Assembly (NCBI RefSeq): GCF_015354315.1 | Contig: NZ_JADKYY010000009.1 | Location: 1 to 64,000, forward strand | Reading direction: 5' to 3' | DNA length: 64,000 nucleotides | DNA from: Planobacterium oryzisoli | GTDB taxonomy: Bacteria > Bacteroidota > Bacteroidia > Flavobacteriales > Weeksellaceae | Shown here: piece after piece, positions 1 through 8,663 of the stretch | Layout of the letters: each line of letters begins with the position of its first letter | Position numbering within the stretch: position 1 is the first letter of the stretch | Translations under genes and position numbers: made by a program | Notes under the pieces: model-generated | Told to the model about the DNA's origin: nothing | Databases searched by the model: none | What the model saw: the letters and a program-made list of their open reading frames with translations, nothing else

Positions 1-134
1 AGCTCACGTAAATCGATCTGCTCAATAATCTCATCCACTATACGAACGGGATGGTCCTGAGGTACCAACTCATCGATAGAGGGCGGGAAAAGCCAGAGTT
101 GGTCTTGGTTGTATTCTTTGAAAATAGGTCGCAT
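1..134 (-). CDS. IS1182-family transposase, N-terminal part (runs off the left edge)
   Basis: Reading leftward from an ATG at 134, 44 complete codons run to the window edge with no stop. The peptide begins MRPIFKEYNQDQLWLFPPSI and continues with DELVPQDHPVRIVDEIIEQI. This is the usual opening of IS1182-type (IS5/IS1182-like, DUF772) transposases, where a short basic start is followed by 'LFPPSIDELVPxDHPVR' ahead of the first helical DNA-binding domain. The catalytic DDE domain would lie outside the window, so it cannot be judged whether the element is whole. Upstream, the 9-mer acctcctaa occurs twice (167-175 and 191-199). This could lie near the element end, but no terminal inverted repeat can be proven from one end. 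Confidence 0.8.
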   Translation of the reverse strand, partial: MRPIFKEYNQDQLWLFPPSIDELVPQDHPVRIVDEIIEQIDLRE

Positions 135-209
135 CTTGTTGATTATCAGTAATAAAGATACAAAATACCTCCTAATTATGCAACACTAAAACCTCCTAAA
201 ATGAAAAAA

Positions 210-234
210 CCGCCTCAATTTAGTATTGAGACGG
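210..234 (-). terminator. Rho-independent terminator of the 278-727 gene
   Basis: Ten-base arms (210-219 and 225-234) pair around a 5-base loop with one wobble. On the minus strand they are followed by a T-run (204-209). It lies 44 bases past the stop of the Spy-like gene. Confidence 0.8.
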
Positions 235-277
235 CTTCCAAACCATTAAAAAAATAAAATTATGAACTTGTGTTTAC

Positions 278-727
278 TTACTTCATTGGTGCCATACTGC
301 TCTTGTTAGGACTTGAACGATGTTGATGCTTCATCATCCCTTGACCTCTCTTCTCTTTTCTCGCCTCCATTTGCGCTTTTTTCTTTAATTCCCACTTCTG
401 ATATTGTTCTGGTGTAAGAATCTTGCGAAGCTCGATAGCCATTTGGTCTTGATGATCCTTACTTGCTTCCATCATTTTCTTCCGCTGTGCCATTTGCTCT
501 GCACGTTGCCTTTCTATCTGTGCTTTATGCTTTAGGTGAAGTCTGTTCCATTCCTCCATCTGCTTGGCCGAGAGATTCAGTTCTTTCTGCATATTTTCCA
601 TATGCTGCTGATGCATCTTCTCTTTTTTCTCCATCATCACCTTTCTATCCTGAGGGGGTGTAACCTGCTGTGCAAACCCACTTGCGCCCATGGCTAGGAT
701 TAATAAAAAAGTGCTTAATTTTTTCAT
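278..727 (-). CDS. Small secreted Spy/CpxP-like (LTxxQ-type) protein
   Basis: A 149-residue protein with a clear signal peptide (MKKLSTFLLILAMGASGFAQ, cleavage near residue 20). The rest is highly charged and helical, rich in Lys, Glu, Gln and Met. Two short motifs, LNLSAKQMEEW (about 51-61) and LTPEQYQKW (about 104-112), resemble the paired LTxxQ motifs of the CpxP/Spy family of periplasmic chaperone-like proteins. In that family two LTxxQ hairpins form a cradle. The C-terminal tail is basic and His/Met-rich (GMMKHQHR), which might bind metal, but this is inference. It lies just downstream of a Tyr-rich secreted protein on the same strand, 83 bases apart. Family assignment is tentative because the motifs are short. 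Confidence 0.6.
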   Translation of the reverse strand: MKKLSTFLLILAMGASGFAQQVTPPQDRKVMMEKKEKMHQQHMENMQKELNLSAKQMEEWNRLHLKHKAQIERQRAEQMAQRKKMMEASKDHQDQMAIELRKILTPEQYQKWELKKKAQMEARKEKRGQGMMKHQHRSSPNKSSMAPMK

Positions 728-810
728 ATTCTGTATTTTGTGTATGTTATAATTATTTGATGAGTAATTAAATCAAAAGTTAAATGAACAACTTTTTTTA
801 ATGAGAATTC

Positions 811-1821
811 TTATCTACCTCCACGCATACCTTTGGCAGCTTGGGTGCCAGAGGCAGAAGCACTCGACTGCGGCCTTGACTGCACAGCTCTATCGTTAGA
901 AACACTGGAACGTGATGAGTTCCTCATACCCTGCGTCGTACCAGATGCACTTGTTCTATGAGTTGAATTTGATTGTACTGCAGACCTACGTGGCTGTGAA
1001 CTAACACGCTCTGTGGAGGTATTTACAGTTCCCCCTCGAAGGCCAGGACTTTTTGATGTTTGTCTGGACTGGATGGTTCGACTCGCTTGAGAATTTTCTT
1101 GCCTACTAGTTGCCGACCCAAATGACCTCTGATTTACTACTCTACTTTCCTTTACGTTGCTTGCTCCTGTGCGCACCGAGCTAGACTGTGAAGTTTTACC
1201 AAATGAAGCACTGTTAGTATTTCGCGGTTGGTTGTAACCATAACGATTTCCTACTGATCTATGGTATGCATTTCTGTCAACTCTGTACACATTCACATTT
1301 ACTTGACGGTATCTTGGCAGGATGTAGTGCGAATAGTAACGGGGGCGGTAATAATCCCTCCAATAGTTCACATAATACCTAACTGGACTGTATCCGTTAT
1401 AGAATCTGTTTTGATAAATAGCAAAAGCTCGAGGGCCCAATATACGTTCTAAAGCGTAAAAACGGTCGTAATACCATCGAGATGGATTTGAACTGTAGTA
1501 ATTGTACCAAATCCCAAACGTAGGGAACTGATTATTGAGTTCAAAGAGCATCTCTGCTTGCCATCCGCTTAATCGCATCTCCCTCACCAATGCATTCCAA
1601 TTTACACGATTAATGCTCCGTTTATAATCGTTATATTGACTTCTATAGTAGTCGTTGTGGTAGTAATCATTTGGGTAATCGTAATAATAATCGTCCGGGA
1701 AGTAATAATCATCATTTCCTTGCCAGATATCATTTCCTTGAGAATAACCTCCTGAAGGATAGTATTGGGCATAGCCAAACGATAGGACTAATAGTGCTGA
1801 GAGTAATATTATCTTTTTCAT
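811..1821 (-). CDS. Secreted Tyr-rich / Ser-Arg-Gln-rich low-complexity protein of unknown function
   Basis: A 336-residue protein with a signal peptide (MKKIILLSALLVLSFGYAQ). Three zones follow. Residues about 20-68 are extremely rich in Tyr, Asp and Asn (runs such as DDYYFPDDYYYDYPNDYY). Residues about 69-180 form a more ordered part, with NWNALVREMRLSGWQAEML and a Tyr/Trp/Arg-rich stretch. The last about 150 residues are low-complexity Ser/Arg/Gln/Thr/Gly and end in GMRGGR. No catalytic motif is visible. The composition suggests a surface or periplasmic structural protein. I recognise no named family. The Spy-like gene lies directly downstream, so the two may be cotranscribed. Confidence 0.75.
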   Translation of the reverse strand: MKKIILLSALLVLSFGYAQYYPSGGYSQGNDIWQGNDDYYFPDDYYYDYPNDYYHNDYYRSQYNDYKRSINRVNWNALVREMRLSGWQAEMLFELNNQFPTFGIWYNYYSSNPSRWYYDRFYALERILGPRAFAIYQNRFYNGYSPVRYYVNYWRDYYRPRYYSHYILPRYRQVNVNVYRVDRNAYHRSVGNRYGYNQPRNTNSASFGKTSQSSSVRTGASNVKESRVVNQRSFGSATSRQENSQASRTIQSRQTSKSPGLRGGTVNTSTERVSSQPRRSAVQSNSTHRTSASGTTQGMRNSSRSSVSNDRAVQSRPQSSASASGTQAAKGMRGGR

Positions 1822-1886
1822 TTTAATTGTTTTTGAATTTTTCCGGAGCTCTTATTAAATCTCCTATACTTATGATTGATAAATAA

Positions 1887-1918
1887 AAAAGAAGTTAAAA
1901 CTAAGTTCAACTTCTTTT
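1887..1918 (-). terminator. Terminator downstream of the 4-alpha-glucanotransferase gene
   Basis: The arms aaaagaagtt (1887-1896) and aacttctttt (1909-1918) are perfect complements. On the minus strand a T-rich tract follows. It lies 28 bases beyond the glucanotransferase stop. Confidence 0.65.
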
Positions 1919-1945
1919 AGAAAAATCTTCGTGTCAGTAATCCAA

Positions 1946-4600
1946 TTAGACCTTTCTGCCCGAATCTTGTACCCAACTAGCAATTTTTGCAGTAAAATCT
2001 GTGTGTTTTGAAAGCGATTCTACATTAAGATGCATTCGGTACCTCCAATAGTGAGGAAATACCGCAGGTTCGTTTATTCGTTCCATATCTGGGTTGGGAT
2101 GACGAAGTGTTTCATCTGTTGCAAGAAATTCTTGTAAAGGGAATATTGCTAACATCGCGTCATTATACAAATGTTGTAACATAATAATCTCTGCTAGTTC
2201 CGGGACTAATTCCAGCGGAGCGGAACCCCACTGTCCTAATTGTTCATTAAAATACCTTTGCGTAAGATCCCGGTCTTCATTCCACCATTGACGCAACGTC
2301 GAACTATCGTGAGAAGATGCAGTGACTACATTTAAGTAGCTTGCTTCTTTAGGGTTATACCATGGACTCTGATCCGCTGGCATTCTTTGAACTTTCAGTG
2401 CAGTTAATCCTAATTTGTCCATTACCACCGGCACACTGGTTGGAACTAATCCAAGATCCTCACCACATATAAGCATGTTGGTCGAATTCAGGATTGCGGG
2501 TAATTTTTCCATTGCACTCTTATACCAGAGCGCATCTTGGCGCCTAAAGAAGTAATCTACATACAGATCTTTAAGTACTTCTTGCTCCCAATGCGTTAAA
2601 AACTTGAAAGAATCCGTTTTTTCCAAATTAAAGCGGGGATGAAATACTGTCTGTTCACCAATCTCTTCCGCAATAAAAAGAACATTTGCCATTAGTCCAA
2701 GTAACTGTTCCTCAGGCCATATCTGTGGATTCTGCTGAAAATAATCAAACAATTTACGCTGGGAATCAAACTCTTCTTTAAAGCTGTAGGTGCCATTAAA
2801 ATGGTTGTTGAGAAAATGCAACTGTACGCGTTCCCGATCAAAACCAAAATAGTCTGAGAGAATCTGATCCGTAATGAATGGCCTACAAAATCGCTCATAA
2901 TTAAATGCTATATGCCTACTGTGAAGCTCAGACAAAGTAATAGGAATAGCGGGATAGAAATAACCTAAGATCCCCTGAACAGCGCTAATGGGCATTCGCC
3001 ATATCCTAAAGAAGCCTAAAATATGATCAATTCTCATTGCATCAAAATACTGCTCTAATGCAGCAAACCTACTTTTCCACCATTTGTAGTCTGTTTGCTT
3101 CATTACTTCCCAATTATAGGTAGGAAATCCCCAGTTCTGTCCCAAGTCGGTAAATTGATCTGGAGGTGCACCAGCCTGAAACTCCATACCGTAAAGTTCA
3201 GGCTCTGTCCATGCTTCCACAGAATATCTATATATTCCAATAGGTAAATCCCCTTTTACAGAAATTCCCAGATCATGTAAGTATTCAATGGCAGAGGAAA
3301 GTTGTAGATGGAGTTCGTATTGTAGCCAAGAGTGAAAAAGTATTTGTGGATAGTCTTTATGTTTGGCAGAATTCATTACTCTTACCTTACCCTTGACATA
3401 CTTTTTGTGTGTCTTCCATTGATTAAAATCAGGAGTCCCATACTTATCTCTTAAGGTACAAAATGCTGCATAAGGAAAGAGCCACGATTCGTTCTGCTTT
3501 TGAAACTTACGGAACTTTCTGTCCTTGGTTAACTCCTCATAATGTATAGAAAAAACTTCCTCTAAAAATCCTTTCTTTGTCCGCATCACCTTCTCATAGT
3601 CTATGAGCTCCAAGTTGTTTAAATCTTCCCGAGCAATATGATACGTTTTAAGTTGGTGTTCATTTAAAGATACCGTCATCTCGTCTAAACGCAGATACAA
3701 GGGGTGTAATGCATAGAGCGATATTGGTGCATACGGATAAGAATCCGTCCATGTCCAGTTAGCCGTTGTATCGTTTATAGGCAAGGTTTGTATTACAGAT
3801 AGGTTCGCTTTCTTTGCCCAATCGCCAAGTTGCTTCAGATCACAAAACTCTCCCACTCCACAGCCTTGAGCGCTACGCAATGAAAATACAGGAACAGCGA
3901 CTCCGGCTGCATGATAAAGCTCTGCACTTTTAAATCTAAAGTAATGATCGGCCTGGATTTGCAACTGATTAGTGGACTTATTTGGTAAGGACCATCGGTT
4001 TTGTCCGTATTCAAGATTTAGAACTTCACCACTGCTCTTGCTTTGCAATCCGTACTTATACTGCAGAAAGGTCGCATCCCCAATTTCTAAGGCCACCTCC
4101 CAAACTCCGTAGTCCACCTGATGCATTGGAATTGCATTCTCGTAATCCCACTGCCCCAGTGCCTTAGAATTACCAATCAGTACAATTCTCCAATCAGCAT
4201 TATAAAGGGGAGCTTCTATGCGAAAGAGATGTGTATGGCGCTTGAGAACAATATTCTTCTCAGGCTTAAAACCCCGTAATACATTATGTAGAACTTTATT
4301 ATTTAAATAGTTCTCTGGAAAATTCTTTAGATTCCAAACATCAAATACACGGTATTCATCGAAAGTATGATTGAATTGCAGCCCGTGCTTGGCTAGTTCC
4401 TCGTCCAAAACATTTCCACCCTCGTCCACTAGTTGGTAGCGGTATACAATTTCTTTTGAAAAGTAATCCAGATTCAAGGTCCAGTTGCCATTGTCTGTAT
4501 AGGATAAAAAATAAATCCTCTCTTGCTCTCCCTCATATACAAGCATCTGTATTTTCTCACCCAGCTTGGTATGGAAATTTAAATTGAAATTAATTTTCAT
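1946..4600 (-). CDS. malQ: 4-alpha-glucanotransferase, GH77, with two N-terminal CBM20 starch-binding domains (DPE2-like)
   Basis: An 884-residue amylomaltase-type enzyme that transfers alpha-1,4-glucan segments between maltodextrins, or onto glycogen-like acceptors. Two CBM20-like modules occupy about residues 1-110 and 125-225; the second contains GNSKALGQWDYENAIPM. The GH77 barrel starts near VFSLRSAQGCGVGEF (about 237). The nucleophile region is FDAMRIDHILGFFR, with Asp about 525. The acid/base region is ICGEDLGLVPTSVP, with Glu about 714. These residues are about 190 apart, against about 50 in E. coli MalQ. This gap reflects the insertion typical of plant DPE2 and its bacterial relatives. 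No other glycogen or maltose genes lie nearby. There is no signal peptide, so a cytoplasmic location is expected. Confidence 0.92.
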   Translation of the reverse strand: MKINFNLNFHTKLGEKIQMLVYEGEQERIYFLSYTDNGNWTLNLDYFSKEIVYRYQLVDEGGNVLDEELAKHGLQFNHTFDEYRVFDVWNLKNFPENYLNNKVLHNVLRGFKPEKNIVLKRHTHLFRIEAPLYNADWRIVLIGNSKALGQWDYENAIPMHQVDYGVWEVALEIGDATFLQYKYGLQSKSSGEVLNLEYGQNRWSLPNKSTNQLQIQADHYFRFKSAELYHAAGVAVPVFSLRSAQGCGVGEFCDLKQLGDWAKKANLSVIQTLPINDTTANWTWTDSYPYAPISLYALHPLYLRLDEMTVSLNEHQLKTYHIAREDLNNLELIDYEKVMRTKKGFLEEVFSIHYEELTKDRKFRKFQKQNESWLFPYAAFCTLRDKYGTPDFNQWKTHKKYVKGKVRVMNSAKHKDYPQILFHSWLQYELHLQLSSAIEYLHDLGISVKGDLPIGIYRYSVEAWTEPELYGMEFQAGAPPDQFTDLGQNWGFPTYNWEVMKQTDYKWWKSRFAALEQYFDAMRIDHILGFFRIWRMPISAVQGILGYFYPAIPITLSELHSRHIAFNYERFCRPFITDQILSDYFGFDRERVQLHFLNNHFNGTYSFKEEFDSQRKLFDYFQQNPQIWPEEQLLGLMANVLFIAEEIGEQTVFHPRFNLEKTDSFKFLTHWEQEVLKDLYVDYFFRRQDALWYKSAMEKLPAILNSTNMLICGEDLGLVPTSVPVVMDKLGLTALKVQRMPADQSPWYNPKEASYLNVVTASSHDSSTLRQWWNEDRDLTQRYFNEQLGQWGSAPLELVPELAEIIMLQHLYNDAMLAIFPLQEFLATDETLRHPNPDMERINEPAVFPHYWRYRMHLNVESLSKHTDFTAKIASWVQDSGRKV

Positions 4601-4763
4601 GTATTTTGAGCTTCTTAAGCCAACCGTCCCTTCAAGTGGCTAAATGGTTAATAATGAAGCGCAATTTAGCGAAATAAAAACAAAAAACAGAACGAAAATG
4701 AAAGCAATTAACGTGATATAAAACAGGTTAGATGCCTAAAAATCAACATATTGAAACGCAAAA

Positions 4764-4786
4764 AACTCCATTGAAGCAATGGAGTT
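4764..4786 (-). terminator. Terminator of the folE-cysS operon
   Basis: A perfect 10-bp stem (4764-4773 with 4777-4786) encloses a 3-base loop. A T-run follows on the minus strand, 27 bases past the cysS stop. Confidence 0.85.
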
Positions 4787-4812
4787 CTGTGTAATATCTC
4801 TGTATCGGACTA

Positions 4813-6291
4813 CTATTTAACTACATACTGCGTGCCTTCACGGGTATCCTTGAGTTCAATACCTTCTGCTAAAAGGCGGTCACGGATTTGATCCGATAAT
4901 TCCCAATTTTTAGATTTACGAGCTTGTGTGCGAAGATCTATAAGAATTTCCATAGCTGCATCGAGTTTTCCTGACTGCATAAGTTTTGGCTTTTTGAGAC
5001 CTAAAACGTCAAAAACAAAGGCTCTCATTAATTTAGCCAAATCGTGCCAATCCGCCTCTGTGACGCGTGCTTTGGACTCTCGAATTTGGGCAATATACTT
5101 TACAGCATCAAACAAAAGTGCAATAAGAATTGGAGAATTGAAATCGTCCAGCAGGGCTTGGTAACATTTACTCTTCCACTCTGATAGGTCATAACTGCTT
5201 TCCTGATTAAATGAATCTGGAGAGTGCTCAAGAAATTCCATCGCATCCATAAGTCTTTCAAATCCTTTTTCGCTCGCGATTAGCGCATCATTAGACAAAT
5301 CCACCACGCTACGGTAATGGGCCTGCAGAAAGAAAAATCGCACGACACTAGGGTCAAAACCTTTTTCAAAAAATGTATTGTCTCCACTGATAAGTTCGTG
5401 CGGTAAAATGGTGTTGCCTGTAGACTTACTCATTTTCTGACCATTTAAAGTAAGCATATTAGCATGCAACCAGTAATTAACTGGCGATATACCATTACAC
5501 GCTTTTCCTTGCGCAATTTCACATTCATGATGAGGAAATTTCAAATCCATACCCCCGCCGTGTATATCAAAACGCTCGCCCAGATATTTAGTACTCATCG
5601 CAGTACATTCCAGATGCCACCCTGGAAATCCTTCGCCCCATGGCGAGGGCCATTTCATTATATGCTGAGGGGAGGCTTTTTTCCAAAGGGCAAAATCTTG
5701 CGGGTTTCTTTTTTCATTCTGTCCATCGAGATCTCTTGTATTGGCAAACAATTCTTCAATATTTCGTTTGCTCAGCTCCCCATAATTTCCTCCTCGCTCG
5801 TTGTATTTATGTACATCAAAATAAACCGATCCGTTCGCTTCATAAGCCATTCCAGATTCAACCAATTTTTTAGTTAGTTCTAACTGTTCTACAATATGTC
5901 CGGTTGCGGTGGGTTCTATGTTAGGAGGGAGTAAATTAAAACTTTTCAGAACCTCATGAAAATCTACAGTATATTTTTGCACAATTTCCATTGGTTCTAG
6001 CTTCTCTAGTCTGGACTGCTTTACGAAACGGTCATTCTCCACATCGCCATCATCGGTAAGATGTCCTGCGTCAGTGATATTTCTCACATACCGCACTTGA
6101 TAGCCTAGATGCATTAAAGAACGATAAATGAAATCAAAAGACATAAATGTCCGCACATTACCCATATGCACATTACTATATACTGTGGGGCCACATACAT
6201 ACATTCCAACTTTGCCCTCTGTTATAGGAGTAAAAGTCTCTTTTTCACCTGATAGTGAATTGTATATTTTTAATGGAGTTCTCTGGCTCAT
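4813..6291 (-). CDS. cysS: Cysteinyl-tRNA synthetase
   Basis: A 492-residue class I aminoacyl-tRNA synthetase that charges tRNA-Cys. The HIGH-type region is [15 protein letters not shown] (about 31-45), where the first Cys is also a zinc ligand. Further zinc ligands appear in WHLECTAM and [10 protein letters not shown]. The KMSKS loop is [10 protein letters not shown] (about 283-292). The C-terminal helical domain ends in [19 protein letters not shown], as is typical. Length matches the family. The start codon directly abuts the folE stop (TAG-ATG, no intergenic base), so the two genes are very probably translationally coupled. Confidence 0.97.
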   Translation of the reverse strand: MSQRTPLKIYNSLSGEKETFTPITEGKVGMYVCGPTVYSNVHMGNVRTFMSFDFIYRSLMHLGYQVRYVRNITDAGHLTDDGDVENDRFVKQSRLEKLEPMEIVQKYTVDFHEVLKSFNLLPPNIEPTATGHIVEQLELTKKLVESGMAYEANGSVYFDVHKYNERGGNYGELSKRNIEELFANTRDLDGQNEKRNPQDFALWKKASPQHIMKWPSPWGEGFPGWHLECTAMSTKYLGERFDIHGGGMDLKFPHHECEIAQGKACNGISPVNYWLHANMLTLNGQKMSKSTGNTILPHELISGDNTFFEKGFDPSVVRFFFLQAHYRSVVDLSNDALIASEKGFERLMDAMEFLEHSPDSFNQESSYDLSEWKSKCYQALLDDFNSPILIALLFDAVKYIAQIRESKARVTEADWHDLAKLMRAFVFDVLGLKKPKLMQSGKLDAAMEILIDLRTQARKSKNWELSDQIRDRLLAEGIELKDTREGTQYVVK

Positions 6292-6954
6292 CTATTGAAA
6301 TTTTGCATGACTACCAACGTAATGTAAAAACTCTTGTCGCGTAATCGGATTGGTTCTGAATATTCCACTAAGTTCTGCAGTTATAGTAGAACTGGCCGTA
6401 TCTTTAATTCCACGGCAGTTCACGCAGAGATGCTTTGCGTCAATTATACAAGCAACATCTACAGTACCCAAAGCCTCCTTTAGAGCATCCACAATCTGCA
6501 TGGTGAGACGTTCCTGGACTTGTGGCCGCTTTGCATAGTAATCCACTAGCCTATTGATTTTTGAAAGTCCTATTACTTCACCGTTGGAAATGTACGCTAC
6601 ATGCGCTTTCCCGATGATTGGCAAGAAATGATGCTCACAAAAAGAATACACAGTAATATCCTTTTCTACAAGCATCTGGCGGTATTTGTATTTGTTGGTA
6701 AAAGTAGAAATCCTGGGTTTATTTTCTGGAAGTAATCCTCCAAAAATTTCATTTACATACATTTTCGCCACACGTTTGGGGGAATCCTTTAATGAATCAT
6801 CAGTCATATCCAAACCCAAGGTTTCCATGATTTGCGAAAACAACCCTTCAATCTGCTCTACCTTTTCCTCGGGACTCATCAAAAAGGCATCGTCTCGTAA
6901 AGGGGTATGGTCTTTACCGGTAAAAATATCATCATCGTACTCAATATCTTCCAT
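6292..6954 (-). CDS. folE: GTP cyclohydrolase I
   Basis: A 220-residue enzyme converting GTP to 7,8-dihydroneopterin triphosphate, the first step of tetrahydrofolate and pterin synthesis. Diagnostic motifs are SFCEHHFLPIIGKAHVAYI (Cys and His zinc ligands, catalytic His), GLSKINRLVDYYAKRPQVQE, and HLCVNCRGI, which gives the second zinc Cys. The first about 40 residues are acidic and variable, as usual. It is the first gene of a two-gene unit with cysS. A TAnnTTTG-type box lies 24 bases upstream of the ATG. Confidence 0.97.
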   Translation of the reverse strand: MEDIEYDDDIFTGKDHTPLRDDAFLMSPEEKVEQIEGLFSQIMETLGLDMTDDSLKDSPKRVAKMYVNEIFGGLLPENKPRISTFTNKYKYRQMLVEKDITVYSFCEHHFLPIIGKAHVAYISNGEVIGLSKINRLVDYYAKRPQVQERLTMQIVDALKEALGTVDVACIIDAKHLCVNCRGIKDTASSTITAELSGIFRTNPITRQEFLHYVGSHAKFQ

Positions 6955-6977
6955 CTTTATATTGGCATTTGTTGCTA

Positions 6978-6985
6978 CAAAAATA
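6978..6985 (-). promoter_or_regulatory. Bacteroidota -7 box for folE-cysS
   Basis: On the minus strand this reads TATTTTTG, an exact match to TAnnTTTG. It places the transcript start about 18 bases before the folE ATG. No clear -33 TTTG is seen. Confidence 0.55.
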
Positions 6986-7099
6986 AGTATTTAATGTCTC
7001 ATTGTATATTTTTTTGCATCAGCGCTTGCAAAGCCTTCTCACAAAAGTTGCATAAACTTTAAAAAATAGTAAAAAAAGTTAATTTCACTAAGAATTTTT

Positions 7100-7107
7100 T
7101 ATATTTG
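7100..7107 (+). promoter_or_regulatory. Bacteroidota -7 box for acpP-fabF
   Basis: TATATTTG matches TAnnTTTG exactly and is followed by GCAC, with the acpP ATG 35 bases on. The upstream region is A/T-rich, as expected for a strong promoter. No canonical -33 TTTG sits at the ideal distance. Confidence 0.65.
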
Positions 7108-7142
7108 CACCATCTTAAACAATAATTAAAAACAATATTATT

Positions 7143-7382
7143 ATGTCAGACATTGCATCAAGAGTAAAAGCTATCATCGCTGATAAGCTTGACGTTGAAG
7201 AAACAGAAGTAACTCCAGAGGCTAGCTTCACTAATGATTTAGGAGCTGATTCTTTAGATACAGTTGAACTTATCATGGAGTTCGAAAAGGAGTTTAACAT
7301 TCAGATCCCAGACGATCAAGCTGAAAAGATTACTACTGTAGGACACGCTATCGCTTACATCGAAGAAGTTGTAAACAAATAA
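7143..7382 (+). CDS. acpP: Acyl carrier protein
   Basis: A 79-residue acidic carrier protein. The phosphopantetheine attachment site is Ser37 in [10 protein letters not shown]. The N-terminal [16 protein letters not shown] and the C-terminal helix around GHAIAYIEE match bacterial AcpP. It carries acyl chains between fatty-acid synthase enzymes in the cytoplasm. fabF follows 28 bases downstream, the usual pairing. A strong-looking -7 box sits upstream, fitting a highly expressed protein. Confidence 0.98.
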   Translation: MSDIASRVKAIIADKLDVEETEVTPEASFTNDLGADSLDTVELIMEFEKEFNIQIPDDQAEKITTVGHAIAYIEEVVNK

Positions 7383-7410
7383 GCTTTATACAGATAATCA
7401 AAAAATAGGT

Positions 7411-8655
7411 ATGGAATTAAAAAGAGTAGTTGTAACAGGTTTCGGCGCCATCACTCCCGTTGGCAATAATGCTAAAGAATTCTGGGAAAGTCTTGTTCAA
7501 GGCAGAAGCGGCGCTGCTCCAATTACTCTTTTTGATGCCACCAATTTTAAAACCCAGTTCGCTTGCGAGGTGAAGCACTTCGATCCCTTAGCCCATTTTG
7601 ATAAAAAAGAGGCAAAAAAAATGGACCGTAATACGCAACTCGGAATAGTAGCGGCTAGAGAAGCGGTAGCACATTCAGGAATCCTGGATGGAGAACTGGA
7701 CAAAAACCGGGTAGGAGTAATATGGGGATCAGGAATAGGAGGACTCGAGACTTTTGAGAAAGAAGTTTTAGGTTGGGCTAATACGGATATACCGCGATTT
7801 AACCCATTTTTTATTCCTAAAATGATCGCCGACATTACACCGGGACACATTTCCATGGAATACGGATTCCACGGACCTAACTATACCACAGTATCTGCAT
7901 GTGCATCCTCCGCAAATGCAATCATCGACTCGAAGATGCTTATCCAATTAGGCAAAGCCGACGTAATTGTATGTGGCGGCTCGGAAGCGGCAGTAACAGC
8001 AAGTGGTGTAGGAGGATTTAACGCAATGATGGCATTGTCCACAAGAAATGACGACCCAACCACAGCATCCCGACCATTTGATAAAGACCGTGACGGATTT
8101 GTCTTAGGAGAAGGCGCGGGTACAATCATTCTCGAAGAATACGAACATGCAATAAAACGCGGTGCAACGATATATGCGGAGCTAAAAGGCGGAGGCATGA
8201 GTGCCGATGCTCATCACATGACAGCACCTCATCCTGAAGGACTTGGTGCGTATTTGGTGATGAAAAACTGTCTAGAAGATGCAGGCCTTTCAACCGACGA
8301 TGTAGATCATATTAACATGCACGGAACTTCTACTCCACTAGGAGATATCGCAGAGTCAAATGCGATCTCCAAACTACTGGGAGAGCATGCTTTCGACATA
8401 CAGATAAATTCTACAAAATCAATGACCGGCCACCTTTTGGGTGCAGCTGGAGTCGTTGAGGCCATCGCAGCAATTCACACTATTATTTACGGAATTGTTC
8501 CCCCAACTATTAATCATTTTACAGATGATGAAAAGATAGACCCACGCCTTAATTTCACATTCAATACAGCAGTTGAAAAAGATGTGAAAGTGGCTATGAG
8601 TAATACTTTTGGTTTTGGAGGACACAATGCCTGTGTACTATTTACAAAAATTTAA
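7411..8655 (+). CDS. fabF: Beta-ketoacyl-ACP synthase II
   Basis: A 414-residue condensing enzyme that elongates acyl-ACP with malonyl-ACP. The catalytic triad is complete: Cys164 in VSACASSA, His304 in NMHGTSTPLGD and His341 in TGHLLGAAGVVE. The C-terminal NTFGFGGHNACVLF is characteristic of KAS I/II. Length and start (MELKRVVVTGFGAITPVGNN) match FabF. It sits between acpP and rnc, a conserved order in Bacteroidota. Confidence 0.98.
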   Translation: MELKRVVVTGFGAITPVGNNAKEFWESLVQGRSGAAPITLFDATNFKTQFACEVKHFDPLAHFDKKEAKKMDRNTQLGIVAAREAVAHSGILDGELDKNRVGVIWGSGIGGLETFEKEVLGWANTDIPRFNPFFIPKMIADITPGHISMEYGFHGPNYTTVSACASSANAIIDSKMLIQLGKADVIVCGGSEAAVTASGVGGFNAMMALSTRNDDPTTASRPFDKDRDGFVLGEGAGTIILEEYEHAIKRGATIYAELKGGGMSADAHHMTAPHPEGLGAYLVMKNCLEDAGLSTDDVDHINMHGTSTPLGDIAESNAISKLLGEHAFDIQINSTKSMTGHLLGAAGVVEAIAAIHTIIYGIVPPTINHFTDDEKIDPRLNFTFNTAVEKDVKVAMSNTFGFGGHNACVLFTKI

Positions 8656-8663
8656 ATTCTTCC

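Noticed and set aside
774-795. Weak stem after the 811-1821 gene (aaaagtt / aactttt)
   Set aside because: The arms are A/T only and short, without a clear T-run, so it was not called a terminator.
5464-5877. A 137-codon plus-strand frame inside cysS
   Set aside because: It lies wholly within the conserved cysS core, opposite strand, and has no family resemblance.
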